A stretch of 64,000 nt of DNA from Erigeron canadensis (lineage: Eukaryota; Streptophyta; Magnoliopsida; Asterales; Asteraceae), in the NCBI RefSeq assembly GCF_010389155.1, contig NC_057761.1:5706501-5770500 (forward strand). Direction: 5' to 3'. The translations under genes and the position numbers were made by a program. A model generated the notes under the pieces. It saw only the letters and a program-made list of their open reading frames with translations. It was not told the origin of the DNA and ran no database searches. Shown here one piece after another: positions 23,101-34,697 of the stretch. Numbering within the stretch: position 1 is the stretch's first letter; each line of letters opens with the position of its first letter.

Positions 23101-26100
23101 GGATTACTGCCAACAAACAACAGTGTACTGAAGATGTTTGTATCAACCTTCTCAAGCAGGTACACAATGACAGCTTAACATGTATCAGCATGTATTTGAT
23201 GATAATTTTTTATAATGAGCTATTGATCTATGCTAAATAACATTAATCAAAATATCATCAAAATGTTCAGAAACTTCTAGGATCAATCCTGATATCCTGC
23301 CTTTCTTTTCTTTTTTTTTTTTTTGAACAGCAATTTGATATACTGTCTTCTTAAAGTGGTTGTCTTGCATTCTTTCATGTTAATTTCCTTATATTATCTC
23401 CGTGTCTACTACAATTCGGTTTCCCACTTAATTATTGGTTTTGTTTGCAATTTAATATTCTGCAAGTTTTATAAGCAAATTCCATGCCACGCTTTCTATC
23501 AATTAGTTTTTGCATGCTCACGAAAGTTGCTTGTTCTCTACATCCTAAATTTCTTGTTTACAATGTGAATCTTTCAAAAAATATAAAGTCTTATTAAGTT
23601 AAGGTCTCCTTTTACATGGCACATTTTCAAAATCATCTTTCGTTATATGTTCTCTCCAAGAGCAAATATCATGACATGCCATCTTAGTATCTGACTTCCA
23701 AATTTGCTGCAATATCCTACTATGGTTCACGTATGTACATGCTATTGTGGTACTTGTGAGTTATGTTAACTGTGACTTGCTAAATGGTGACATATATATA
23801 TTTATTCTGGTGTGGTATGACACATCAGTAGCCTAAAAGACAATAGATGCCATGTCAGCCATCAACCAGATATAGGTGGGCTTGGCAGATTACATCGCAT
23901 CATGTCACTCTGATTGTCCTGTTAGAAGCTAACAATGCATGCCACATCACCATTTAACCTCTAGATCATTATTCTGCAGGTCACCTTTCAAATTAAATAC
24001 CATAATAGCACTTACATTGAAACTTTAGTGACAATAAAGGGAAGTATATAGAGACATATATAGGTGAAGGTTACCCTCTATCTAATTCATGTTCAAGTAT
24101 AGCATTTTTCTCATTTAAAGAGCAACTATATAACTACTTATATTATGATATATATAGGTGAAGGTTACCCTCTATCTAATTCATGTTTAAGTATAGCATT
24201 TTTCTCATTTAAAGAGCAACTATTTAACTACTTATATTATCTTAAGGTTATTGTGTGCTTAGTGGAAGAAAACATAGTTATGAGTCTTATACGCAAAGCC
24301 CGTAGTGTTGAACTAAAGAGGGTGAAGTGGCTACTATTCCCCGCATGGCAAAGTCATTTTACAACTATGCATACTATTTAACGTGATACATTGCATGAAC
24401 TTTTTGCATATCTTATTGATCGGTGATTTTGTATATGTTGGCTATTTGAACATAATGGACGGTCCTAGAGTTATAAAGTGACAGAAGTATATGAAATGTT
24501 TACTTCGATTGGTGACATAATCCATGACACTGGGTTATATGTATGTTTGCGTATATGATTATTTTATAATGTATATATTTCCTGATGCATCCACCATTCG
24601 TGTGCTTACAGATCCGTATCAGTCTTCTGCCACTGTGGTATGCTGCTGGTATGTTCGAAAATTCCATGTTTGCTTACATATAATCTTTTTGGCAAACACT
24701 ATACAGGCCCAGTGACTGATAGATCTCTCTGTAAGATTGATTGAACATTTATATGTGTTGTAGGAAAATACAACCATCCCTCCTTATCCATTTGTTTCAC
24801 TGAAAGCTCCCGTGGAGCCGTTAGCCTTCTGAAACAACCTTTAGGTCGTTGTATGGATGCACTTGGAGATGTTGACTTGCTAATTTTTAGAATTCGTTTG
24901 TCGGAGTTCACTCAGGTGTGTATGCAACATCCCCCTTCTGAATAAATTTTAACTCTGCTTTATGCGTTAAGGTATCTTTGTGCACTACTTTTTCCCCACT
25001 CTTTTGATAAACAATAGCAACCACTGCTTAAAAAGAAACTCATCCCCAGTCCTCATGAAGCTGATAGTCACTCATTGTATTGGTTACCCTTTAAGGTAGA
25101 AATGGTCTAAAACTAAAGGTCTACTGTAAGAACAGATTATATCTAGTGCAACCTCAATGATGTATATTGGATGCTTAGGTATTGTAAATTTGCTCCACTT
25201 TTACAAAGCGGGGTTGTATATGTGTTCATATGGCAAGAGAATGCAGATGTTCCGACTAACTTGTTCGTTAGTTCAGTTCCATATAGCATCCTATGATCTC
25301 TGATAGGAAATTTCTAAGATATTTTTCGTACTCATGGGCACAACATAACTTTCAATAATTTCTGCTTCATTAAATGCAAGAAAAGGGGCCATTATCTTTT
25401 TATGGCCTACTTTGTTATAGCCTACATTGTGTTTTATTTGTTCTCTCATGATGATTGGTGTCGTTATTTTTGCTTCTTATAAGTAAAGAGATGTTTTGTA
25501 GTAAGCAGTGGAAACAATAAGAACAAATTGTTTATTGGTTGGAAGGACCTGAAAAATGTATATATATATATATATAAGTAAAACACTAACTCCCAGTGCC
25601 GTTTTCCACGGGTTTTGGGTCCCAATACCACGACGGTTTATGGGGAAGGTTAAGATGTAAACAGCCTTACCCCTACCTAAGGCAGAGAGGCTGCTTCCTA
25701 GTTCCATATAAGATAGAAAAGGACCTCCGGCCTTGCAAGGCATGAGGATAGAACCCTTGACCTTTGTCTCCAGAGGCAAGGGTGTTAACCAATTGATTTA
25801 ACCTTGCTGGTTTTGCATATATATATATATATATATAAACACCCTTAACAGTTAGAAATTTGTGAATGCCATAGAAAAACCTCCGGAAAATATACCATTC
25901 TTCAAGGATGTGCAAGACACAGAAAAGAAAAATGTGAACATTCACCACCAACCTGACGATCTTGAAAATGAGGAAAATAAAATAAGTTAAAAGCTAGTTA
26001 CACTTTTTTGTTAAGCTGATACTAAAAGGGTGTCTCTGTTATTCCGCTTTGAAGATTGGATTGCTATTTATGTCAAATATATAACACCGAAACTTCTTAA

Positions 26101-29100
26101 CCTCTATTTGACTTAAATTGATATGTAATCTTTAATCTCATTTTATACTTCATTTCCTTATGTTCTCATCATGATATAATTAGAGTATAATCTTATATGC
26201 AATAAAACATGTAAGTTTTAATAATGTCTCATATTGAGATCTATAGCAACCACTAAACCTAGCATCAAAGCCGCCAGAATTCCTTAATGTAAAAAATAAG
26301 AAAAATATCGAGTTACACATTCTGTTCTCTTGTAACAACACTCCCTCTCCAGAAAAGGGATTAGATGTGACTTTGTTGGAATCATTGATGGCTGTCGACG
26401 ATTTTTGCATGTTCACATGGTCATCTAATATAGATGTTTGTGATTGCTGTAGCGAGTGGATCTCTCAGGTTGTCCACAGATAAAACTAGGGATTCTTCTC
26501 TTGTCCATAATTCCATATTCCATTAGCTTTGAACCCATGTGGAAACAAAGAGTTGAACAGCTTTATATGAATCATGGACGTCTCAGTGGGAATGCTTTTA
26601 GTAATTCATACGAGATTTTCCCAAAATTGACCTTTGAAGCAGTGCGTGAGATTGATATCTCCAATTGTCCCATGCTACATCTTGAGATTGCCATTGAGTG
26701 CTTCAGCAAGTCATTTCCTTCCTTGAAAATGTTGAAAGCAGTCAATCATTTGGACTTCAGGACGGCAAAATTAATGCTGCTGATGAAGAGATGTCCGTTA
26801 CTTTGTGATATTGACTTAAGTGTCGATGTCCCTCCAACAATCCCAACAAAAGTCTCAGTTTTATCCTCATTTGGGTCTTTTGACTATGCTGGTCCATCTT
26901 TGCATGTTCCCTGGCCTTATATGTCCAGACCATCACCATCCAGTATTACAAAGCTCACAATCGAGGGACGAAATGATTTTAATGGTATAACCCTTTCTAT
27001 ATCTTAACTTAAAAATGTCATAGTCAGTAGCCAGGGTGTGGGATATTCTCATTTAGAACAAATTAAGAAGGGAACCTTATGCAGAGTGGCCTGCTATTTA
27101 CGGTATGCTAAGTTGAACACTATAAAGAACTTTTGGAGATCATTGGAGTGCTCATGCATCTCTGTTACATAGGTATGTGAGAGATGACAACATGGGCGGG
27201 TTGGGTAACGAGTCACTTTTAATATGGGTGAAAACACCTTTGTAAAATAATAATCTAAATCTTTGAACAAATGATTACAAGATTGTGGGTACACACACAG
27301 TAATTTTCAACTTGTTAGACCCATTGGTCCTTTTGACATGTTCTTGCTACAATTGTGTATCTGACCCATTTGAGATTAAAAATAACTCAAATAGACCCGT
27401 TCATAACTTACTGGACCCAAGTTCCATCTCTATTATTTTTCTTCCAATGTCTATCCATTTCTGGCTCTCTGCTATAGGGAACTTAACACACGTTTTGTAT
27501 TTGGTTTTGATTTTGATCCTTTGGCCGATGTGCTTACTTGTCATCTTTACTCTTGCGACAGATTTTGATCTACGGAGCATATCTGATATCTGTGTTTCCT
27601 TAACTTACCTAAACCTTAAAGGCTGTACCTCAGTGAGTGATGCTGGCATATCTTCTCTTATATCCAAATGTTTGAAGTTAAACTCCATTGTGGCATGTGA
27701 TACGTTTTTTGGAGAACAATCAGTTCTGGCTCTATGCTTTTCAAATACTTGTTCTGATCATGTCACAACAGAACATACTGGAAAGAACATTCCCTGGGGT
27801 TCCAATCTTAAATTGCTATGTATGGGTGGCTGCAAAGGTGCACTAGCTATTCCTTGTGTCATTTTAGACTTGTTCGTTTGAATTTGTTATTAATATTGAT
27901 CTATATAGGCATGTATATCTTGGCTGCCACCTATTGACCTGTTAGGCATGTATTGAAAAGGCTCTTTTTCTCTCTGTAAAGGAAACGTTAAATAGGAAAT
28001 TATCAACTTCTTATATCGTTAAAATTTTCTCTTTTTCTCTCTGTAAAGGAAACATTAAGTAGGAAATTATCAACTTCTTATATCGTTAAATTTTCTGGAG
28101 TAGTGTGGAAAGGTGAACCTGGGATACATGACTAGATTGTTGATTTCTGTGTTTTTTCCTCTCAAGATCCTTCTTACTTGTGTTTTTCATCTTCTCTCTC
28201 TTCTTTGTATGTGAGTATGTCTGTGATATATATTTATATACATTACATACATACATAGTCACATGCATATATACATATGGCTACATACATACATACATAC
28301 ATACACACACAACAATATGCTGATATGTTTATGTGTGTATCTATGCATAGGTTTTTCCTTTGTTTTATATATGTTTACACCATTTTTACTTCTCGGGTTC
28401 GTACAAAATTGATCCTTCTGTCTGAGCAGGGGTCACCATGGCTACTTTTTCCAAGCTTATGTCTCAAGCATACATGCTAAAGCACCTGTCTTTGAGAGAA
28501 ACTCAAGTGGTTGATGGTGGCCTTTTAAGTTTTTGTGGGTCTTTATTGGAGGTGCTTGATGTTTCCAATAGCAAGGTATGTATACATTCTTATGGGAAAA
28601 TGCATTCTTCAACTTAGCAGAGTTATTTTGTGGATGTTAATCTTTTCTTTATAAAATTCGTTGTTTAAATCTAAGTTCTCATTCTTTAGTGAAGTCCTAA
28701 ACACCAAGACATAACTCACTTGCAAAATTCAGGTTTCTGTTGCTGCTCTAGCTCATGTCATTAGCAGAAATCCTGGTTTGAAATGTCTAAATGTAAGAGG
28801 ATGTTGCAATTTGCTTCAGGAAGATTGTAAACCCGATGGAGACGAAATTTCTAGCAGTGTCATTTACATGGAGCTTGGGAAGTCTTGCAAATTAGATGAA
28901 TTTAGTGTTGGATGGGGATTTTCATATTTGTCCCTCGAGACTTTGAAGCCTGCCATTTCATTGCTTAAGACAATAGAAGTGGGCTTAGGTGGATCATTAG
29001 GTCAGGACGGGCTGAAATGGCTACCTGTAATTTGTCCTTTACTGGAATCGGTAGTCCTGTATTATCAGGTATGCAACTTGAGGTATGGTGTGAATGTGTA

Positions 29101-32100
29101 CATATTTGTGTGATTTTCTTCATTTTTTTGCTGAGATTTCTCTCTTTTTCTCTGCGTATCTGTGTCTAAATAAAAATTAGCATCATTATCTTTCTGAATA
29201 TTGCAGGTGATCTCTGATGATCTCATAGTAAATATGATGGAATCTCTAAGAAACCTCAAATCTTTTTCGCTGTGCCATTGTCTTGGTGAGACATCTTTCC
29301 TGAGTTTTAAAGTCAGTATGCCAAACTTGAAAAATTTGAGACTTGAAAGGGTAGCATCACGGATGAACAATGCTGATTTGATTAGCCTAACTCAAAATTG
29401 TGCAAACTTGACTGCACTGTCACTGGTGGGATGCAGACTTCTGAATTCAGGTTTGTATTCATCATCTGCTTATCTATACTACCTATATAAACAAACTACC
29501 CCTCCCCCATTTAACTCTCTACCTTTGAATTACCTAATATACCCTCTACATTTAAACTACCTCCACACACCTTATCCCTGAAATTCCGAAATTAGCCTTA
29601 ATAAAAAAACCCACAATTACCTAAAACCCCTATTGTTATAAAATCTCCATTAACTCTAAAGTTATTATTGCTACGGATAAGAAAAAATATCTTAATTGTC
29701 ATAAATGAATGTTTAAACAATAATTGCCTTTTTATAACTCACGAAATTACGAACCAATTATGTCCTTTGTATAAATTTTAATCTTTGACTATTTATTTTT
29801 TTTAATTGCCTTGGTCTCCTCCCCTACAATTGTCAGTGGTTATTTTTCATGGTTAGTGTTTGCACTTCATTATTTTTTGCACCTAATACGTGACTTATTT
29901 TTAGAATGATATATATGGTTAGATCATGTATTGACGCATCTCATGAAAGTAAACTGAACGCTATAAACCATTATGGTGTCTAAATCGTTATAGACCGTCG
30001 CCGCTGCAACAGCGCGGGCACCACTCTAGTGTGATTACAAGCATATTTACGTGCCTACGTACCATAAATAGGAAATTGTTTAGGAGGTGATTGTAATACG
30101 TGTTTATTGATATGCCTTTTAGTGGATGAGTGGATGAAGGTATCATATGTTGGACCAATCCTCAAGATTAAATGAGTAATCTAAACTTGTAGAGTAATCA
30201 AGATTTGGTTGAGATATAAGGCTCAAGTTTATATCTGTGAACTTCTACCATAAGTCCATAACAAAACTTAAATTGTAAATACATAATGTTCATAAATTTC
30301 TTTGGATTATACATACACAAGCATATTACCAATTTTTATTTTAAGCTTACTCTCAATTTTTAATGTGACAGATGTAGCTTAGTAAAGCTAGGGCTAAGTA
30401 CCCCATATATGGGAACATGGAATACCCGCACTCTTTTACATGCATGGTTAGGGTCTTGAATTGGATCATTAAGTGCAATAATCGTTGTTTTTGTTTCAAG
30501 CAAACTATATTCAATGGGTTAATCTTTGTTTATATGTTTTGTTTCATGTCTGATGTCCATTCTCCGTTTAAAACTAGTTACGAGTTATATTACAATAACA
30601 TCTTTAATCTTTGCCATACTTTGGTTTTTGTGTATGTAGAATCACAAAAGATCATATCAAGTGGTTGGCCAGCCTTGATCTCTATCCATCTAGAGGTTTG
30701 CACCTTGATTTGTCTCTGTTTTTTCACCTGAAAATACGCTGATGAAATCTATTGCTTTGATGTATACGTGTTTAATGTGACAGATGGAGCCATGCTTTAT
30801 TGCTTTCTATGTCTTTTGCTGACTATGTTTTCGTCCATATATTTCATGTGATGAAATTTCAATCGAGCGCAACTGGGTTTATTTTTTTTTTCCCTAGCCA
30901 CATCTACTAATGTGTAAATTTAAAAATGAACGCTTCTCTATTGCCTAAAGCTTTAAATACTCCATACAAAGATCATGTAATTATTAGTGATGAGTTCATA
31001 AAATTTTTAATGGATTTTCCTGCAAGGTAGGAGTAAGATATCTTGCTACAAGGGAGAAGTCTCGATATATCTATTAGTTCATCATCTGTAGAATTTCTTG
31101 ACCTTTTCCATTGTGATATTATCCTTCTACCAGAGTACAATACAATACAAAAAAAAAAAAAAAAGTCTCTCGATCACAAGATAACTGTCCACAAAATAAA
31201 ATCGAACAATTTGGAAAAATCTAGTTATTAATGTTTCCTTCTTACTTAAATGACTGTCTTACCATTTACCTTCAATATTTCTCTATTTTTTATGATCCGG
31301 TAATATGAGAAAGAGAATCGATTATAAACAGCATGGACAATTATTTTGTGACGGATGGAGTATCATTTTTTTTTGTTCATCATTTTATTTTATTTTATTT
31401 ACTTGGTTCATTTAAGTTCTCATACATATAGTACTGACAAAGCATATTTGCAATAGCCCAAGACTCAACTGCGAGATACATACCTGTAATCTTTTATTGA
31501 TTTTCCTTTTTTTCCCTAACCTCTATTGCTTTAATCTTGTCAATGTATGTGTGAGTTTAGTACTCATCAACATCATTATTTATTATCTCATCTTTCTGGA
31601 TGTTTTTTGCTCATGGAAAACCAGATACAGTATTATTTACTCGTCATTTATTCTTCTCAATACGTTTCCAGGAATGTGGAGAAGTGACCAGCAACGGTGT
31701 TGTTTCTTTCTTCGAGTGCCATGCCCTTGAAGACGTCTTGTTGCGCCACAACGTGAGCATCCTTCAACCATTCTCCTCTTCCCCCCTCTCCTCTTCTAAA
31801 AGAAAATAATTGTATACGGGAAAATGATGCTACTTCAACATGTAGGTTATATGTGGACCACACACATGTTGATGTGTACATATATAGATACCGATACATA
31901 CATACATACACATATATGCATTTATATGTATTAATAACAGTAATAGTGTCTATTTCTTGTAACTAATAAAGAAACCATTAAGAGAGAAACAAAAAGGTGT
32001 TTTAATTATATCTACCCTTTCCATTAGGTATTTTGTATTGTTTTGTGACTTTGCTAAGCTGGTTCTCCTATTTTATGTAAAGTTTGGTACAGTGTTGCTA

Positions 32101-33024
32101 AGAATGCAATGATGGCTTGTGATATATAGATTTTACATATTGTATGTATAATGACTCTGGAGTCATGTATGTTCTTATTACAACACCACAATTCTAAATG
32201 TTAACATGAAAATGTCACTCAACTACACGCTTTACTTCTTGAATCTTCTGTTAAGTTTAACCTTTACTTGCAGGGTTCTGGGATTCAGAAAAGTTTTGTT
32301 ACTGATGCTGTAATGAAGGTAATTTCTGGCGCCTAATATCACCATCTTTTTCTGTATCATAGTATGGACTTTTTACTTGTAATTTATGATTAAAGCAGTT
32401 GCCAATGCTACGAAAAATATCTCTTGATATATGTGATGCAAAGGATAGAGACTTTGACATTCCTGAGGTGAGTTATAGTACATTCTTTGTTCCTATTCCA
32501 AAACCTGTTGTTCATATACTAAATAATATGCATTTGTAGGTTACGTGATTAAAATCAAAATGAAGTTTTATGTAACGTGATGGAACACATAGTTACTTAG
32601 ATGTACGCTTGTAGCGTAATATTGATCTCAAAGTTTACCTCTTTCAACCATGTTTCTCGTTTTCAAACAATAAATTCATGCAACATCCCCAAATACTTTT
32701 TTTTTTAACAAATAATGAGGAATAATTATCTCTAATGTCAGAAGTTTAATGGTAGAAGCTAGATAGTACATTTCAACATTAGGAAGTGTCGAATATAACA
32801 TATTTGAATATTTAATTTAATGAATTGTTGGTTTCATGAATATGTCACAGTTTGCTGAAAGGCATTTCTTAAGCCATGTGAAAATAGCAAGATGTAAATC
32901 TCAGAGATGCTCTTTCAACCCGGACCATGTCATGGCACCCAGGCCGTCAATACACAGAGAAACATTGGTTCTAGTGTGGGATAGCAAACAGTTGACCAAA
33001 ACCGTAGTCAAAGAAAGATTGTAG
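20015..33024 (+). CDS. FBL11: BTB/POZ-BACK-LRR protein, FBL11 type
   Basis: Eighteen exons with GT/AG borders keep one frame and give 964 aa (Arabidopsis FBL11 is about 940 from memory): 20015-20280, 20499-20616, 21213-21348, 21940-21986, 22896-22984, 23069-23159, 24612-24648, 24764-24915, 26453-26984, 27562-27837, 28430-28575, 28733-29068, 29207-29450, 30640-30695, 31672-31752, 32274-32318, 32399-32467, 32851-33024. Residues 24-33 are ten glutamines. A BTB fold spans about 50-170 (HAHKHTLVQHSTYFHALL), BACK about 175-290 (LCDAILAWITANK), then leucine-rich repeats to near the end (VDLSGCPQIKLG, LTYLNLKGCTSVSDAGISSL). Such proteins are expected to be cullin-3-type ubiquitin ligase adaptors; despite the name no F-box is visible. 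ATG 20039 is an alternative start. Introns hold SINEs, a Helitron and tandem duplications. Convergent with the kinase gene at 34698. Exon borders were found by eye. Confidence 0.9.
20745..20895 (-). mobile_element. tRNA-derived SINE-like fragment in FBL11 intron 2
   Basis: On the minus strand, GGTGGTCTTGTCGTTAAC resembles an A box and AGGTTTGAATTCC about 35 bases later resembles a B box (consensus GGTTCGAATCC), the internal pol III promoter of plant SINEs. Boundaries and target duplication are not clear. Confidence 0.45.
24055..24240 (+). repeat. 95-bp tandem duplication in FBL11 intron 6
   Basis: The unit containing GGTGAAGGTTACCCTCTATC occurs at 24063 and again at 24158 with only a few differences (for example TTCAAGT against TTTAAGT). 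It lies entirely within an intron, so it leaves the protein unchanged. Confidence 0.85.
25577..25815 (-). mobile_element. SINE in FBL11 intron 8
   Basis: On the minus strand the order is: head with AATTGGTTAACACCCTTGCC (A-box region), then GGTCAAGGGTTCTATCC (B-box region), then TAGGGGTAAGGCTGTTTAC and GGGACCCAAAACCCGTGG, ending in a short TTAGTGTTTTACTTA tail. A second copy of the family is at 33367-33576. TA repeats lie on both sides, which hides the target duplication. Confidence 0.7.
27962..28095 (+). repeat. 67-bp tandem duplication in FBL11 intron 10
   Basis: CTCTTTTTCTCTCTGTAAAG starts at 27962 and again at 28029; the following AGGAAATTATCAACTTCTTA is repeated too. Only three or four differences, so fairly recent. 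Intronic. Confidence 0.85.
29473..30029 (+). mobile_element. short Helitron in FBL11 intron 13
   Basis: Starts TCTATACTACCTATATAAAC after a host A (29472) and ends CCACTCTAG at 30029 before host T. Just inside the 3' end is a perfect hairpin CGCTG-CAA-CAGCG followed by CGGG. These are the diagnostic marks of a Helitron; length 557 bp, no coding capacity, no target duplication. Removing it leaves intron 13 at about 0.6 kb. The 3' block GCCGCTGCA-CGCGGG relates it to family H1. Confidence 0.85.
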
Positions 33025-34697
33025 CATTCTAGAGAAAAAAAAAGTGATGTGCGGTTGTTATCAACTTAATGAGCTGACTTCTTACGCAAAGTTTCCCAAT
33101 TCTTCACTATTGAAAATCTATTGGTGTATGTATAATTTGTAAATCCAACTTTATTCACAAAATACATACTTCGTAAATGTTTGGAAATCAGTCAATCTAG
33201 TGGATGTTAATGCAATATGGTCTGGGTATGTTTGGCACCTACAAGTTTTAAAGGAAGATTGGTACTGTCGAACCAATTCTTTTTGTCCAATTTTGTTTTT
33301 GCTAAATTTCTGGCTCTGTTCAACAATTGGGTGCAAGTGTGACCTGTACATGGATATTCCCCGGCTAAAGAGTAAAGTAACCCTCAATTGCGTTTTCCAC
33401 CAATTTTGGGTCTCAATACCGTCTTAGACAGTCTTACCCTACCAAAGGTAGAGAGGTTGCTTAATTTAGGCTCTACTAAAGGTAGAGAGGGACTACCAGC
33501 CTAGTATGAGGATCAAACTCTTGACCTTTGTCTCTAGACAAGGGCTCCAATCATTTGATCCAACTTAACTGGTTACGGATATTGCCGGGCTGTTCTTTAA
33601 TAAAGATAGATCCCCGTGTTATTGTAAATTCATACCAAAATTGAATACATTAGTACAACTACGGATGTATGTAAACTATGTAAGTTGAACTCTTTACGGC
33701 CCAAAATGTTTTGGTCTTGTTTACACCTTGTTTATGTGATTTCGCATAGGTTTATGAACCTGCGTTGATTTTGTATGCTCCCGCAACATTTTTGTGTATA
33801 AAAGTGTACTAATTTTGTTTTCCTTGAAAATATCTCATTACATCTTTTCAGAAGTTCATATAACAACAATGCATCTTATTTTGTATATTTCAATCGCTTG
33901 ACTGCTGGTAAGATCCAACAATTTCTCGATATCGTAAAATTGAGGGGGTGTTTTTCGATCCACCAGTTTTCTAAATTCATAACAATATGACAGCTCTATA
34001 TATTTATACTGCAAATAATTTATGTTTCTTAAGACTAGTTAACTATTGTGTTATGTTTAAATCGGGTTGGTTTTTTTTATGGGATTGGTTTTGGTTTTTG
34101 TTCTGTTGGCTTACAATTGAAACTTTTGACTTCAATTAAGTAAGCTTCGTTTTCTACAAAAACTAGACCATAACAACCAATTTTCGAAATGAAGAAGAAA
34201 ACCTTGTAGCAACCTTCATCGATAAATTATGAACCTTGTAGTTTTTGATGCTCTAAATAGATTATGAAAAACTAATTTTTGGTGTTAAATTACCATGAGT
34301 ATAATGTGAAGTGTCAAAATCCAACCGACTAACAAAACACATAGTTAGCTTCACCGATATCGTGCCCCGTGCCCCTCACCTCAACGATAGTCTAGTCGTG
34401 ATCATCATGCCAATTCTATGCAAACACTAGTAAAAGGTGCAACTACATTAAGCTTGTTTCAACTACTTTTAAAAGCAGAAAGGGCTCTATACAAATAATA
34501 GATGCAAAATTTACATGCCCATAGAAAACATTTGTGGTGACAGCTAAATGAGAATGCATTTATTCCACCCATGTATATTGATGTTTTGGGAAGCATTTCA
34601 TTACTACTCTAGTTGAATCGAAACCATCGTTCGTCCTCGACCACAAATATGAAGACAAGTGAACTCATAGTATACCTACAAATATGATTCCCTTGTG
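33025..34697. other. convergent intergenic region, 3' UTRs of both genes
   Basis: Lies between the stop of the FBL11-type gene and the stop of the kinase gene. The 3' UTRs must be here; a plausible plus-strand poly(A) region is near 33120-33170 (AT-rich, TTTGTAAATCC). No third gene is seen; the ORF at 33200-33427 lies mostly in SINE-flanking sequence. If the Arabidopsis order were kept, one more small gene might have been expected between the two, and I do not see it. Confidence 0.6.
33352..33591 (-). mobile_element. SINE with 15-bp target duplication
   Basis: Same family as 25577-25815 (shared minus-strand words TTGACCTTTGTC complement, GGTAGGGTAAG, GAGACCCAAAA). Flanks GGATATTCCCCGGCT (33352-33366) and GGATATTGCCGGGCT (33577-33591) agree at 13 of 15 bases, a target duplication as made by LINE-driven retroposition. 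A short internal duplication (CTAC-AAAGGTAGAGAGG twice, about 33440 and 33471) distinguishes this copy. Confidence 0.75.

Noticed and set aside
27285..27881. 198-codon ORF as an independent gene
   Set aside because: Only 27562-27837 is FBL11 exon 10; the rest is intron read through in the same frame.
28250..28320. Functional element in the CATACATA run
   Set aside because: Simple-sequence repeat within FBL11 intron 10; nothing further is supported.
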